DNA of 64,000 nucleotides. Origin: Discostella pseudostelligera. Taxonomy: Eukaryota > Bacillariophyta > Thalassiosirophyceae > Thalassiosirales > Thalassiosiraceae. Positions 35,128-45,334 of the stretch are shown one piece after another. Location of the stretch: the NCBI GenBank assembly GCA_036940085.1, contig JALLBK010000026.1:62001-126000 (forward strand), in the 5' to 3' direction. Numbering within the stretch: the first letter of the stretch is position 1; each line of letters begins with the position of its first letter. Both the position numbers and the translations under genes were made by a program. The notes below the pieces were generated by a model, which was not told where the DNA came from, made no database searches, and was given only the letters and a program-made list of their open reading frames with translations.

Positions 35128-36353
35128 ATGCCAAAACGGAAAAGAGGAGCGAACGCTGGTTCATCCTCAGCGGCAGCGAGCGCGGCAGCGGGGGCGACAT
35201 TCTCGTTGATGGACGGCAAGATTGATGTGTTGGATGGTCTCGTCATGCACAAACAAGTCATCACGAAAGAATTCGAAGACGAATTAATATCCTTTGTGGA
35301 AATGCAGTGTGAGAGAGGTCGGATAGGAGAGCTAAAGAAACCAACCTATTTACGAGCTTCGGGGGCACGATCTCAGGGAAATCAACGAGAATCAATCATG
35401 TTTGGTGGATTTTTCGATTTCAATTTAGCCCGTCCGGGGAAGCGTGGCCTTGTTCCTCCTTTTCCATCTATCATCGAAAGACTTGTGGATCATTTAGTCT
35501 CCAATAAGTATTTGCCAAGTGAAGTAAGGCCGGATAGCTGTATTATCAACAAATATGGACAGGGGGATTGTATTCCACCACATGTTGATCATTCATCGTA
35601 CTATCGGCCTATTTCCACACTGAGCTTGTTGTGAGTGTGCTATTATTTCATTGTTGGCACTTGATCATGATGTTTGTCATTTGTCATTTTGTGTGTGTCG
35701 ATTCTCTGGCCAATGATACATTCGCTTCAATGCAATTGATCTATGTTCAATCGAGACTCACGCATATCACTTCTTCTTACAATTACAATTCAATACCTAT
35801 ACTATCATGGCACAGAGGGGAGGAGCCCATGCTGGTAGGGGCTCGGTTTCGTACAGTGAGAGCATGCACTTGGGCGCCTACTTGTGGATTATCAATACCA
35901 ATGCCGAGGAGATCATTACTTGTGCTGGGTGGTAATTCTGGCAATATTGCCAAGCACTGCATCAGTGCATGCAAAGGTCCGCGTATATCTATTACATTGA
36001 GAAAGCAACCTCCTCCAGATTGGAAGCCAGACGAGAGTGAATTGAAGCGTGGTGGAGGCGGAAAGGTGAATGAATTGAAATTAGAGCAATCGAACGGAAA
36101 TCCGCCGTCGAAGTCTTCAAAGCGAAAAAAGAAGAAGAGGAAGGTGCAAGGGCTTGACGATGTTGCGCATGCACCCGACGAGACGACAATTCATAGTATT
36201 AGCAACTGCAAACGCGCCAAAAATGATGCTGGATCGACCGAGGCAGCCAAAAAGAAGAGTAGCGAAAAGCAAGCAAGAAGGAATGCGAGGCGACTTGAGA
36301 AAAAGAAAATGGCAGGTGGCGCTGTTGGACGAGTAGAACTTCCTTTAGCATGA
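35128..36353 (+). CDS. AlkB-family Fe(II)/2-oxoglutarate dioxygenase
   Basis: Probable nucleic acid demethylase; closest in wording to the ALKBH5/plant ALKBH9-10 branch that acts on RNA N6-methyladenine, though this is inferred. Exons: 35128-35630 and 35816-36353 (346 aa). The join gives STLSLLGEEPMLVGARF. Iron ligands are visible: H and D in PPHVDHSSYY and the distal H in AKHCISA; the 2-oxoglutarate-binding Arg sits in RISITLRK. Preceding text SCIINKYGQGDCIPPHVD is typical of the family. The N-terminus MPKRKRG and the Lys/Arg-rich C-terminus (SKRKKKKRK, ARRNARRLEKKKM) suggest nuclear or nucleolar location. Tail-to-tail with MDP1, 49 bp apart. Confidence 0.87.
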
Positions 36354-36402
36354 CGGAGTCATCTATTCAGAAACACCCCGGAGTCAATAATCAGTGTAAT
36401 TC

Positions 36403-37309
36403 CTAACCATTAGAGTTATTTTCTGCATCCACACTACTATTTGCTAAACGAAATTTCTCCAATCCGAGATGAAATGCTTCCATTGTCAATCCGTGTGGAG
36501 TACGGACACCCACTACTCCCAACTCTCGATCCAAGTCACCAACATGGTCCGCCCAATTACAATCGTCTTTAATGAAAAGTATCCGAGACGGGGCAAATTT
36601 AAATACAATGATGTGAGGTGGCAGATGAACACAAGCGTGTAGACTGTTCAAGTTTTAGAAGACAACCTCTCTCTCTCTTACCAAAGAACAGCATCTCCGA
36701 ATAGGGCACCCCACCCGATTCTTCGTGTAGCAATTGAAAGTGGCTCGTTTTTCGCGTTGACAATTTCCCATCTCGTCCAACTTGAATGTACGATAGAATA
36801 CTTCTCAATGATACATCTTCCACAATTTCAAGTCCATTAATGCATGCCATACTGTATGACGGAGCTAAACTTGTCGATGCCACCGCAATTTGTACATTTT
36901 TGTAGATTGGATTTCTGACCAATTGTCGTAATACATGTCGTGCACCGGGATATAGTTCTACAATTTCTTCACCATCTTGACTGCCCCAATCAAAGCCACC
37001 TCCTCCTCGTCGTGTACTCCGACTTCTCCGCGAGGGTACCTTCATCCCGACAGTTCCAAGAGTTGATTCAGCATCATTTGGATCGAGTGGTCCTTCCACA
37101 GCAATGGATGGCAAACCAGATAATTCGTGCATTTCAGGTGTCCACAAACAATCGTCTAGATCGAATACGATAATTGTAGGTAGCAACGATGACTCTGGAG
37201 GAAGGCAGCGAGGAGCACATGATGCTGTTTCTGCCGTTGTCTTGTTGTCGGCGGCGGCAGTGTTGGAGTTGGAGGCGAGGATGTCAGGACCGCTCGTTCC
37301 TTTGCCCAT
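36403..37309 (-). CDS. MDP1: Magnesium-dependent phosphatase 1 (MDP1), HAD superfamily
   Basis: HAD-type phosphatase; the animal enzyme acts on protein phosphotyrosine and on fructosamine-6-phosphate. Exons: 37309-36682 and 36566-36403 (263 aa). The intron splits a codon, and joining gives YSEMLFFDDCNWADHVGDL, the family LFFDD motif. HAD motif I is IIVFDLDDCLWTPEM with the nucleophile Asp and the acid Asp in DLDD. Motif II is VAVAST-like QIAVASTSLAPSYS. The C-terminal block GVVGVRTPHGLTMEAFHLGLE is typical. The protein is longer than human MDP1 (176 aa) through an N-terminal Thr/Ala-rich extension and a charged insertion (RRSRSTRRGGGG) after motif I. Its promoter is shared head-to-head with Sec10. 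Confidence 0.9.
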
Positions 37310-37741
37310 TGTTGTTGTGGTTGTAGAATAGTATCCGTGAGTCGGAAGGGAGGGTGAAAGATGATGAAAAATGCTCAGAGAGGAAGTCGATAGAGGAAAA
37401 GGAGAGTTTGCATGAGGATTGGTCGGCAGAGCCTTTAATCCTTCATCAATATCTGCCGCTGCTGCCGTCGCCCGTCGCCGTCATCGTCATCGTCATGGTC
37501 CTGCACTGTACGCTCCTTACGGATGTACTTCTATTGGCCCGAAAGATACTTATTGGATTAGGATTCGAAGAAAGGTACTATGAGAATTATTTGAAATTAG
37601 GAGTTCTTGACATGAAAAAGATACTTAACAGATGATAATGTCGCAGTGCATCGAGCGAGGCCCGCTATTCGCCCAAAGCCACAGCGCTGGCGCTGGCCCG
37701 ATCCAGCAGAAAGCAGGAACAGGAGGCAGTCGACCGCAACC
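37310..37741. promoter_or_regulatory. Divergent promoter region, MDP1 / Sec10, with two AAAGATACTTA words
   Basis: Plus-strand AAAGATACTTA occurs at 37542-37552 and again at 37617-37627, the latter as AAAGATACTTAACA, identical over 14 nt to the copy at 31321-31334 in the Clp promoter. The second copy is about 115 bp before the Sec10 ATG. The Sec10 frame stays open upstream to 37646, but the first ATG in that frame is 37742. Confidence 0.5.
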
Positions 37742-40700
37742 ATGGCAATGGCAGCCAACACCGACACCTGGCGCCCCCCACGCACCAAGGGCGACACAAC
37801 CACCAGCGCTAGCAGCAGAGGAGGAGGAGGTAACATGAGCATTAGTAGCAGTGGTGGCAGTGGCAACAGATTACCGCCACCACCCTCCCCAGCCCCCCAT
37901 TCCGCTTCAATGACTACCTCCATGTCAATGTCATCATCCTATCCAGCAACCTCCGGCGGTCTCTATGATCTCGACAACCTCGATGAGGACTTACTCACGC
38001 CCACGGGACCATCCCCATACATTGTTGCTGACCTTGAGCCCAAATTGGATAATCTACGGTCGTTGAATAAATCCAAGGCGAAGTTTCAAGATTTGATGCG
38101 GGCTGCTGACGCTGGTGAGTTCATTGACTCATTAGTTTGTTGTTACTTATGTCATTCATGAATTTGTCGGTATAACATTATCATAAACAATAACAAAAAA
38201 GATGCGGCCAATCACGCAGCACGCATGAGGAAATTTCATGAATCCAAGGCAGCCGCAGCTGCCATTGCAGCGAGTGGAAGCGGGGGTGCAGCAGCTGCAG
38301 GAAGTACTGGTATTGGGGGAGGTCGCAGTAGCGGTGGTAGTGGAAACACCAGTTCCGGTGTCGGTGGAATGCGAGAAATATCCACCTGGAGAGATCGTAT
38401 TGACCGTCGTAAAAAATGGGATGCCAAATCCGAGGCACTCCAAAAAGAAGTATCGACCATTGTTCGATTGATTGATACTCCCATTGAGGGAACACATGCC
38501 GAAGTGACCTCGGAACGATTAGCACGATGGCAAAGGGCCGTGGAGTTGTATGTGTATTGTCCTGAGGATAGTGGGGGTGTGGACTTTTGGAAATTGTTGG
38601 AGAAATTGATTGAGGGGTGTGGGGAGGTGAGAGCGAGGTTTATTTCTTTTAGTGTTCATTATCTTTCATCGTTCATTCGTTGACCTAATCTTCTGACTCC
38701 ATGCGCTAAAAATCGGGCTCTCTTCATTATTTCAGGAGAATGAACTCCTCGAGGCTCTTTCACACTCATCTCAGATATGCACCTCCCTCGTCGAACAAAC
38801 TTCCCTTGCCGTACGGGATGCCGCCGCCGATATGGCCGAGGCCGAGGACGCCTACCACATAAAGTTGGAGGCGCACACCATGCTTGCCGATCGGGCGGCA
38901 GAACAAACTGAGAAAATTGAGCATCAATTCCGTACCAATGGTCAGGCGGCACTGAAAATTGGACAACGACTTGAGATGGCCGAGGCGAAGAAACGACAAT
39001 GCGATACTGCGGCTGAATTGATTCGACAATGGTGGATGATGGAGAATTTAGCCGAACACGAGGAGTTAAGTGGCGAGGCGCTGCAGGTGGAAGAGGAGAT
39101 GCGGGGACTCATCCCTAGCTCCTCGTGTCGAATGGATCCGCTCTTCACTCGTCCGGAGAATAGTCTGGAGGCGGCACGTGCACTCAAGGCATTGCGGACG
39201 GTGGTGAAAAGTCGTGGCAATTCCGCTAGTGGGGCGTTACTGGATCCCGTCTCTCGTCATCGATTTGATGTTACTAGTCGATTGATCCAACGTGCGTCAA
39301 TGGCACTGGAGGCACGTTTGATACAATCCTTTTCGGAAATTTATGTCGCCGGTGGTACCTATGACTTCTCGTCGCCAGAGGCAGCCACACGACCGGGAAG
39401 GTTGAATTGGGTAGAGTTGTGCAATTCCGCCATGGCATTGACCAACTTTGACGGTGGTCGGGCATTGCACCACCGTTATGTTCAAATGGTTGTGACTTCG
39501 CGTTTCCCGGAGCTATTCCAGGGGGGTAATTCTGACAGTGACGAGGATAGCGATGACGAACAGCTTGATATGGAAAACATGAGGCAAAAGTTAACCAATC
39601 TCTTCCACCGGGTTTGTGAAGTGTGCACTGCCGAATTCCAGCTAATTGCCAATGTGTTCTCGTACTCTGCGAATTTGGAAAAGGGTGGAGGTGATGCCAT
39701 AGTAGATCTAACCTCCCTCTCGGATACGATTCCATTTCAAGTTGCTAGGGCATTGCTCCAACATGTGATCAGTGACCCACAAATAGGATTGCAGGCTCGA
39801 ATCAAGGATTTGTTAGATAGTATCGACCGCCGTGGAGATTTCGATGCTGGGACAAAGAAGTTGGATACATTCGTTGTTATTCATGAGAAGGCTGCTGGTC
39901 TGTTCACGATGCTCAAGGAATCGGCTCAGACTATGCTCATGCCTATTGTCAAGAGCGGACGAAGTGGACATCGAAGGTGCGTTCGTTGGCACGGCTATTA
40001 TGAATTGCTTTCATTGAACATCATCGACTCACCATTTCTGGTTTTTAGCTCGGAGGAATATCAGGCAGTAAGCGAAGAAAGTGTACGAGCAGTAGCATCC
40101 CTGATGCACTTCTTGACAACACAAGAAATGCAACTTAGCAGCAGCCACCGTCGAGGATACCTCAATCTAGAGCTACGACTTCTTCATCATGAATGCTGTT
40201 ACTGTCTTGATCGCACTGGGGCTAAACTTGTTACGACGCAGAAAGCCGACGCAGTGCGTCCCAACTCGGGGTTAGGCCATGTTGAAGGAACCGCCACCTA
40301 CGTCGCCCCTGTTATGCCATTGGATAAACAACAATTGAAAAAGATGGGATTTGGTGGACTGTTAAATGGCCCGTTGAAACAGTCTGTATTACGCCAACCA
40401 CTTATGCATGCGACAGACTCGCTATCAAGAGCACGTCTTATGTTCGGAGGCAACAAAGTCGGGTTCGGGGATATGGATTCCACAGCTCGAGTCATCACTG
40501 GAATCTTTTCACAAATGTGCACCTTCTATGGTAGCTCATTCCTTTTTCCAATCATCGAGGTTATGGGAAACTTACTAGATATCAACCCTCCATCGGCACC
40601 GCCGAACTTGCCATTTGATGAGAATTCTCCTGCGCCCGATCTTGGAGTCGATGGGTCTTTCTGGGTGGGTATCGAAAGGATTCACTCGGCAGCAAAGGCA

Positions 40701-41726
40701 TTCGATCGAGAATTATGGGCTGAACCACGTGCAGGAAGTGACCGTGTGTGGGAAATCCTCGTCGCAACTGGAAGCCATACCAGTCTGACATTGGCAAAAG
40801 ACCAACGCATGAGTTTCTTCCAAGAGTTGGAGGAGAGGGGCGAGACTGCGATATTACGCGCCCTCGATACGATAAGTACACACATTCAATGGGTGTTGGT
40901 CGCAGGTGGCGAAAATGTGACGAAGAATCGTGTCCTGCAGAACTTTGGCGACAAAGACAGAAGTGGTGTAAGTTCTGCCGCTTGATTTGCATCTTCTCTC
41001 CTCATCCCTCCTTCAACTAAGATTGATCTTCCTTTGCATTCTGATGATAGGGGCCATATGCCGTACCAGCTGGATCGTCGTTGGAAAATGCAAACAGCCC
41101 AGCTGTGAAGTCTTTGACGTTTTGCCTGAGAGCACAATTTGTCCACATCCAAGCAGCTCTTACACCACAGTCCCTATCTGCATTTTGGACTGCTCTGTCG
41201 ATGCGGTTGTATGACATTCTTGTGACCAGGCTTCTTCAGCATTATTACATCTCAATGGTGGTGAGTATTGTCATCTTATTCTTGCTCAGCATTTGTCCAC
41301 TTTTTCTAACGTTGAAAGCATCTGAACGAAAATACTTAGGGAGCTGTGAAATTATCGCGAGATGTTGAGGCATTACGATCGGTTGCCATGCTTGCAGGCA
41401 CCGATCATCAGCACTGGGATCTGATCCGAGAACTTCTTACGGTCTACATGACGCCTCCGAATGCGCTCAAGACCATCCTCGTTGGACCAGAGGGAGATCC
41501 GACGTCTGGAAAGGGATTATTTGGTCAAGCAGGCAAGGCCCAATCGTTGGTCTTCATGAGTCGACGAATTGATTATCGAGTCAAGGTGAACAACGTCTTT
41601 CAGAAAAGCACATGGGTAGTGGAGTTATTAGAGGATTTAGGCGTCCCGGACCCAACAGACGGGACAGTGAATATCGCATTGTATTCAGCGCAATCTCTGC
41701 GGAATAAGAGGTTGAAACTTGGTTAA
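37742..41726 (+). CDS. SEC10: Exocyst complex component Sec10 (EXOC5)
   Basis: Subunit of the octameric exocyst that tethers secretory vesicles to the plasma membrane. Exons: 37742-38114, 38202-38626, 38736-39977, 40050-40967, 41051-41260 and 41340-41726 (1184 aa, longer than the roughly 700-850 aa of animal and plant Sec10). Recognition comes from the order HYxxY-like helical core, FVVIHEKAAGLFTMLKESA, and the C-terminal block GAVKLSRDVEALRSVAM, LTVYMTPPNALKTILVG. The latter matches the Sec10 end (LKL..D...Y, then PPENLK-like text). The N-terminus is Ser/Gly-rich and low-complexity. A coiled-coil segment follows (MAEAEDAYHIKLEAH, RTNGQAALKIGQRLEMAEA). Intron 3 (39978-40049) is stop-free and of 3n length. 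It converges on the TrhO-like gene with only 28 bp between stops. Confidence 0.82.
39978..40049 (+). other. Stop-free 72-bp intron inside Sec10
   Basis: Starts GTGCGTTCG after CGAAG and ends GGTTTTTAG before CTCGGAGG. It is exactly 24 codons with no stop, so the frame reads through. Removing it joins SGHRSSEEYQAVSEES smoothly, whereas the 24 inserted residues (containing WHGYYELLSLN) interrupt a polar helix. An intron is the better reading, but retention would leave the protein in frame. Confidence 0.72.
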
Positions 41727-41754
41727 GCTGTTGTAAAGTAAACTCCATAGGTAG

Positions 41755-43053
41755 CTAATTCGCTTCGGTTGCTGCATCACTTTCATCATCGTCCTTTGCA
41801 AATCGTCTTTTATCAAAGAGGAAATTCTCCCCAACCCACAAGGAATCCTTCCCCTTTTGTCCGTAATCGGCATTATTGTTCCACCTTTCATACCCAATTA
41901 TTCCATGTCTCAGACTACGAACATCCTTAACCCCAAGACGCTGTCGCAAGTAGGCTCCAACCTTGACACATCGTATTCCTCCAGTGCAAAAAATATACAC
42001 TGGCTCTGTCGGATCTATCGATTGAGATTGTATCTGCGAATCAAGGATGGACCACGTATCCGAAAATGTTTTTGTGTTCAGTGGTCTAGCAGAGACGAAT
42101 GATCCCAATTCCGACTCGTAGTCGTTGCGGCAATCTAGTAGTTGAATGTTTGGTTGTTGACGGAGTTGTTCGTTCCACTCGGATGGGTTAAGTTCTATGC
42201 CGGTGTCACTCCAGTCCAATGTTGCTGTTGTTTGTTCTATTCCTTCACCGATTTTGAGCTTCATTCCATCACGTAATATATAATCACGTGTCCGAACAAT
42301 CAATTTATCAAAGGTAGGTGTATCACTCCCAACGATATCCCCCAAATTTGGTGGATTCGATTGGAATACATTGAAGGGTAAACATCCACTTTCACCAAAT
42401 ATCTCTAGTAACATATCCAATGGATCACCGATGGGAACAGCAAACTGTGCATTGATTCCCTCGTTGGCTACACACACTGTCCCTCGTAAGCCGTTGATAG
42501 CCTCCAACTTCTCAAAGAGAATATCTCGTATTGTTTCTGGTTGTGGAATAGGGAAAAAATGGTAAAAGCTCAGCAATTGAACTTGTTGGAAGTCGTCGGT
42601 ACTACTCTGGTATGCCGGTGGTTTCTTTGCTCGCACTGCCGATGGACCGCTATTGATCGATGATGATGAGTCAGATAATGATAAGGCGATTGTAATTGTA
42701 GATGATCTCAAGTATGATCGACGAAATAATTCATGACGCAAGTAGTTGCTATAGTTGTTGTTTAGGTTTAGATTCTTGATTCCACCAGAATAATTGAGCC
42801 TAAGAGAGATGTAAGCAGTTGCTACTGTTGCTGCTGGATGCAGGGTTAGGATGACGGCTGTTGTGAGGAAGTATCGTGCTTGTTGAAACATTATTCTTTG
42901 GTGGGAGCGGCCGAGTGCAGGCAACATGATCATGGTGAGGGTTATCGTAGGGAGACGATGGACACCATGGTGAATGTTGGTGTTGTGTGGCAAGGAGTTC
43001 GTGGTGGCAATGGTGTCGGCCGTCGCGTCTGTCTGGAGATGGTGGGCTGGCAT
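41755..43053 (-). CDS. trhO: TrhO/YceA-type rhodanese-domain protein (tRNA U34 hydroxylation family)
   Basis: Homologue of bacterial TrhO (YceA), which hydroxylates uridine 34 of tRNA for 5-(carboxy)methoxyuridine. Single exon. N-terminal acylphosphatase-like domain: LLSFYHFFPIP, GLRGTVCVANEGINAQFAVP. The rhodanese domain follows: LLDCRNDYESELG and the active-site loop FCTGGIRCVKVGAYLR (Cys near 41986-41988), then SLRHGIIGYERW. Two ATG choices: 43053, or 42891, which starts MFQQARYFLTTAVILTL, a good signal-peptide-like leader ending ATAYIS. The latter suggests plastid targeting and may be the true start. Eukaryotic members are usually organellar and of bacterial descent; that part is inference. 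Confidence 0.9.
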   Translation of the reverse strand: MPAHHLQTDATADTIATTNSLPHNTNIHHGVHRLPTITLTMIMLPALGRSHQRIMFQQARYFLTTAVILTLHPAATVATAYISLRLNYSGGIKNLNLNNNYSNYLRHELFRRSYLRSSTITIALSLSDSSSSINSGPSAVRAKKPPAYQSSTDDFQQVQLLSFYHFFPIPQPETIRDILFEKLEAINGLRGTVCVANEGINAQFAVPIGDPLDMLLEIFGESGCLPFNVFQSNPPNLGDIVGSDTPTFDKLIVRTRDYILRDGMKLKIGEGIEQTTATLDWSDTGIELNPSEWNEQLRQQPNIQLLDCRNDYESELGSFVSARPLNTKTFSDTWSILDSQIQSQSIDPTEPVYIFCTGGIRCVKVGAYLRQRLGVKDVRSLRHGIIGYERWNNNADYGQKGKDSLWVGENFLFDKRRFAKDDDESDAATEAN

Positions 43054-43399
43054 CTTCACAACATGGTGAGAATTGGCGGGAGACCGAGCCTATCATTCAA
43101 GAGTGATAGATTAATTTCATATCTTAATTTTAGAATTTATTTATGAGTTTTCAATTACAATATAGGGTCATAAAAACCATTTTGGTTTTGAATTTACAAT
43201 TTAGTTATTACTATTTTGGCTTCGAGCTTCGCGCCAGTTCGCAGAACTTTGCCATCGAACATCGAAATCAACAATAACAACAACAACAACAACAACAACA
43301 ACGGCATGCATCAACCGGCGGCTCCAACTCCAAGGAAGAATTGAAGCATCACGATGATTGCCTAATCAGCCTACGATACCCACCGCTCTAGATTGCAAG
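43054..43399. promoter_or_regulatory. Divergent region, TrhO-like / tandem thioredoxin-fold gene
   Basis: AT-rich gap with an (AAC)n microsatellite just before the plus-strand gene. GGCGGGAGA near 43075 is a weak E2F-like site. If the TrhO-like protein starts at 42891, this promoter region is about 500 bp. Confidence 0.35.
43269..43302. repeat. (AAC)n microsatellite
   Basis: About eleven AAC-type triplets, the first slightly imperfect, in the probable 5' UTR of the gene starting at 43400. Confidence 0.9.
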
Positions 43400-45238
43400 A
43401 TGGTTGTGCCTGTTTCGGCGCCATTCAACGCAGGCGCTGCTGGACACGGCGCCGCCGTCAGAACGATGAAGATCACTCCCCAACTCGCCACCATCCTCGG
43501 CATATTCTCCTGCGCCGCTGCTTTCATTGCGTACAGTTTCTTTGCACTACAGCCTCGCCATCATCGTCGTCGTCGAACCATCCGTCGCGGGAGATACAAT
43601 AGCAAGATGGTAATTTCAACATGCCCACCGCCTTCTTCTACAACTGCAAATACCATCACCAATAATTCGAAACTTGAAACCCAGCATACCCTCCGACCTA
43701 TCGCTCGCACAGTCGCAAAATCCATGTTCAATGACAGGATCCATCGCCGAGTAAAGAGAAATAAACTTCGTCTTGATGGTGATACTGCTACTTCATTGTT
43801 GACATGTCATGTTGTGGGATATCATCCCATTGCACGAAATCGAGCTCGATACAATCGACAATTATTGAATCTGAAGAGTGCTAGAAACGACTTGTCAGAG
43901 TCAAACAGTCTTACCAACAAGATTCGAAGACGACGCATTCATTTGATACTTCATCATCATCACCCAATTGCACGGAATTGGGCTTGCTATAACCAAAAAC
44001 GGATTGAGTTACACTCTCAAAGGTCTGGCCTACACGACGAATCAACGGTGGGTGAGAACAATCTATCCAACGAGGTCGACACTGAATTGAATTCTGAACC
44101 TTCCTGCGATAATTTGAAACAAACCTTTGACCACAATTCATACATGGAAACGCATACAATGGTATCGGATTCGAGTGATGGTAAAGAGAATGTTGATCCA
44201 AGATGTGAGAGATACCGTGATATCGCCGAGATCAGTAACGCAAGTCTTAAATCGGCTACCTCCGGGCCACTTCTGCCGATGAAAGAATACTATCAACATC
44301 TCGACAGCAATCCCAGCCCTGACTCTGACAATCTGCTTCTCTTCACGAAAGAATCAGAGATACCATTATCCACGTCATTGACTTTGGAAGATGCACGCGA
44401 TAACAATGCTTCGGATACCTTTACCGCGAATAACGGCGACGCGACATTGCATGTGGCAAAAGACGATTTGCACCCTCCATCATTAACCAACAGTGAATTT
44501 TTGGTACCAGCGGACGAGTCAACAACCGTGATGACATCTTCGACATCCCATCAACTGACTGTTCTCATCTCCTTGGGTGTGTACGAATACATCCAAGCAT
44601 CTCGACAACGCGATACATTGAGCCTCCTTGACGATCTTGCCATCCCGTACGTTGTCGTAGATGGGATGGATCAAGCACAGAACGAGAAGAGAGATGCATT
44701 ATTCCAAATCAGTGGTATTCGGGGGAATTATCCTCAGATCTTCGTCACTGCTGTATCTGGTGACGATACGCACCACTTTCTGGGTGGTTACGATTGGTTG
44801 CAGAGATGCAGCCTTAAAGAATTGAGTGCCATCGTTGGAACGACCAAGAACAGTGAAGGGACGCCAGGAAATAACCCACCAGACTCTACTTCTACGTCGT
44901 CATCATCTGCCATCGAGGCAACGAACGTACATCTAATTCTACTCATTTCAAATGGAGTATACGACAAAGTGCAAGAATCCAATCAAAAATTCGCCTTGAT
45001 TCGTCTTTCTGATGTCGATATTCCCTATTCGATCGTTGATGGAATGGATCCATTGCAACGTGATAAAAGGGATGAACTTTTTGCCGTCAGCGGAATCCGT
45101 GGGAACTATCCACAGATATTTGCTTCTACCAAAGATGCAAATGGTGCACCTACTTTTCTTGGTGGGTATGATTGGTTGCGCGCTATCGAGATTGAGGATC
45201 TGAAGTCAGTACTTCATACAGGTAAAAGGTATTCATGA
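43400..45238 (+). CDS. Membrane-anchored protein with two thioredoxin-fold (SH3BGRL/glutaredoxin-like) repeats
   Basis: Single exon, 612 aa from the first ATG in frame. A membrane segment lies near residues 25-50 (LATILGIFSCAAAFIAYSFFAL), followed by a very basic stretch (PRHHRRRRTIRRGR), as in a type II or signal-anchor protein. A short duplicated basic motif, HPIARNRARYNRQ / HPIARNWACYNQK, occurs near residues 148 and 195. The C-terminus has two copies of a roughly 90-residue domain. Each runs hydrophobic strand (LTVLISLGVYEYIQ / VHLILLISNGVYDKVQ), IPY(V/S)(V/I)VDGMD, KRD(A/E)LF, SGIRGNYPQIF and FLGGYDWL. The fold and the cis-Pro-like YPQIF loop resemble SH3BGRL/glutaredoxin proteins, but no CxxC or single redox Cys is present in either copy. 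A binding role is therefore more likely than redox catalysis. Function unknown. Confidence 0.75.
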   Translation: MVVPVSAPFNAGAAGHGAAVRTMKITPQLATILGIFSCAAAFIAYSFFALQPRHHRRRRTIRRGRYNSKMVISTCPPPSSTTANTITNNSKLETQHTLRPIARTVAKSMFNDRIHRRVKRNKLRLDGDTATSLLTCHVVGYHPIARNRARYNRQLLNLKSARNDLSESNSLTNKIRRRRIHLILHHHHPIARNWACYNQKRIELHSQRSGLHDESTVGENNLSNEVDTELNSEPSCDNLKQTFDHNSYMETHTMVSDSSDGKENVDPRCERYRDIAEISNASLKSATSGPLLPMKEYYQHLDSNPSPDSDNLLLFTKESEIPLSTSLTLEDARDNNASDTFTANNGDATLHVAKDDLHPPSLTNSEFLVPADESTTVMTSSTSHQLTVLISLGVYEYIQASRQRDTLSLLDDLAIPYVVVDGMDQAQNEKRDALFQISGIRGNYPQIFVTAVSGDDTHHFLGGYDWLQRCSLKELSAIVGTTKNSEGTPGNNPPDSTSTSSSSAIEATNVHLILLISNGVYDKVQESNQKFALIRLSDVDIPYSIVDGMDPLQRDKRDELFAVSGIRGNYPQIFASTKDANGAPTFLGGYDWLRAIEIEDLKSVLHTGKRYS

Positions 45239-45334
45239 ACATCAACTAATACACTTGCAGTTGTCGAATCAGAACAAGTACTCATAAAATGAACAATGAT
45301 ACTACATATTTTACACGTCCGTTCCGGCAACTAT

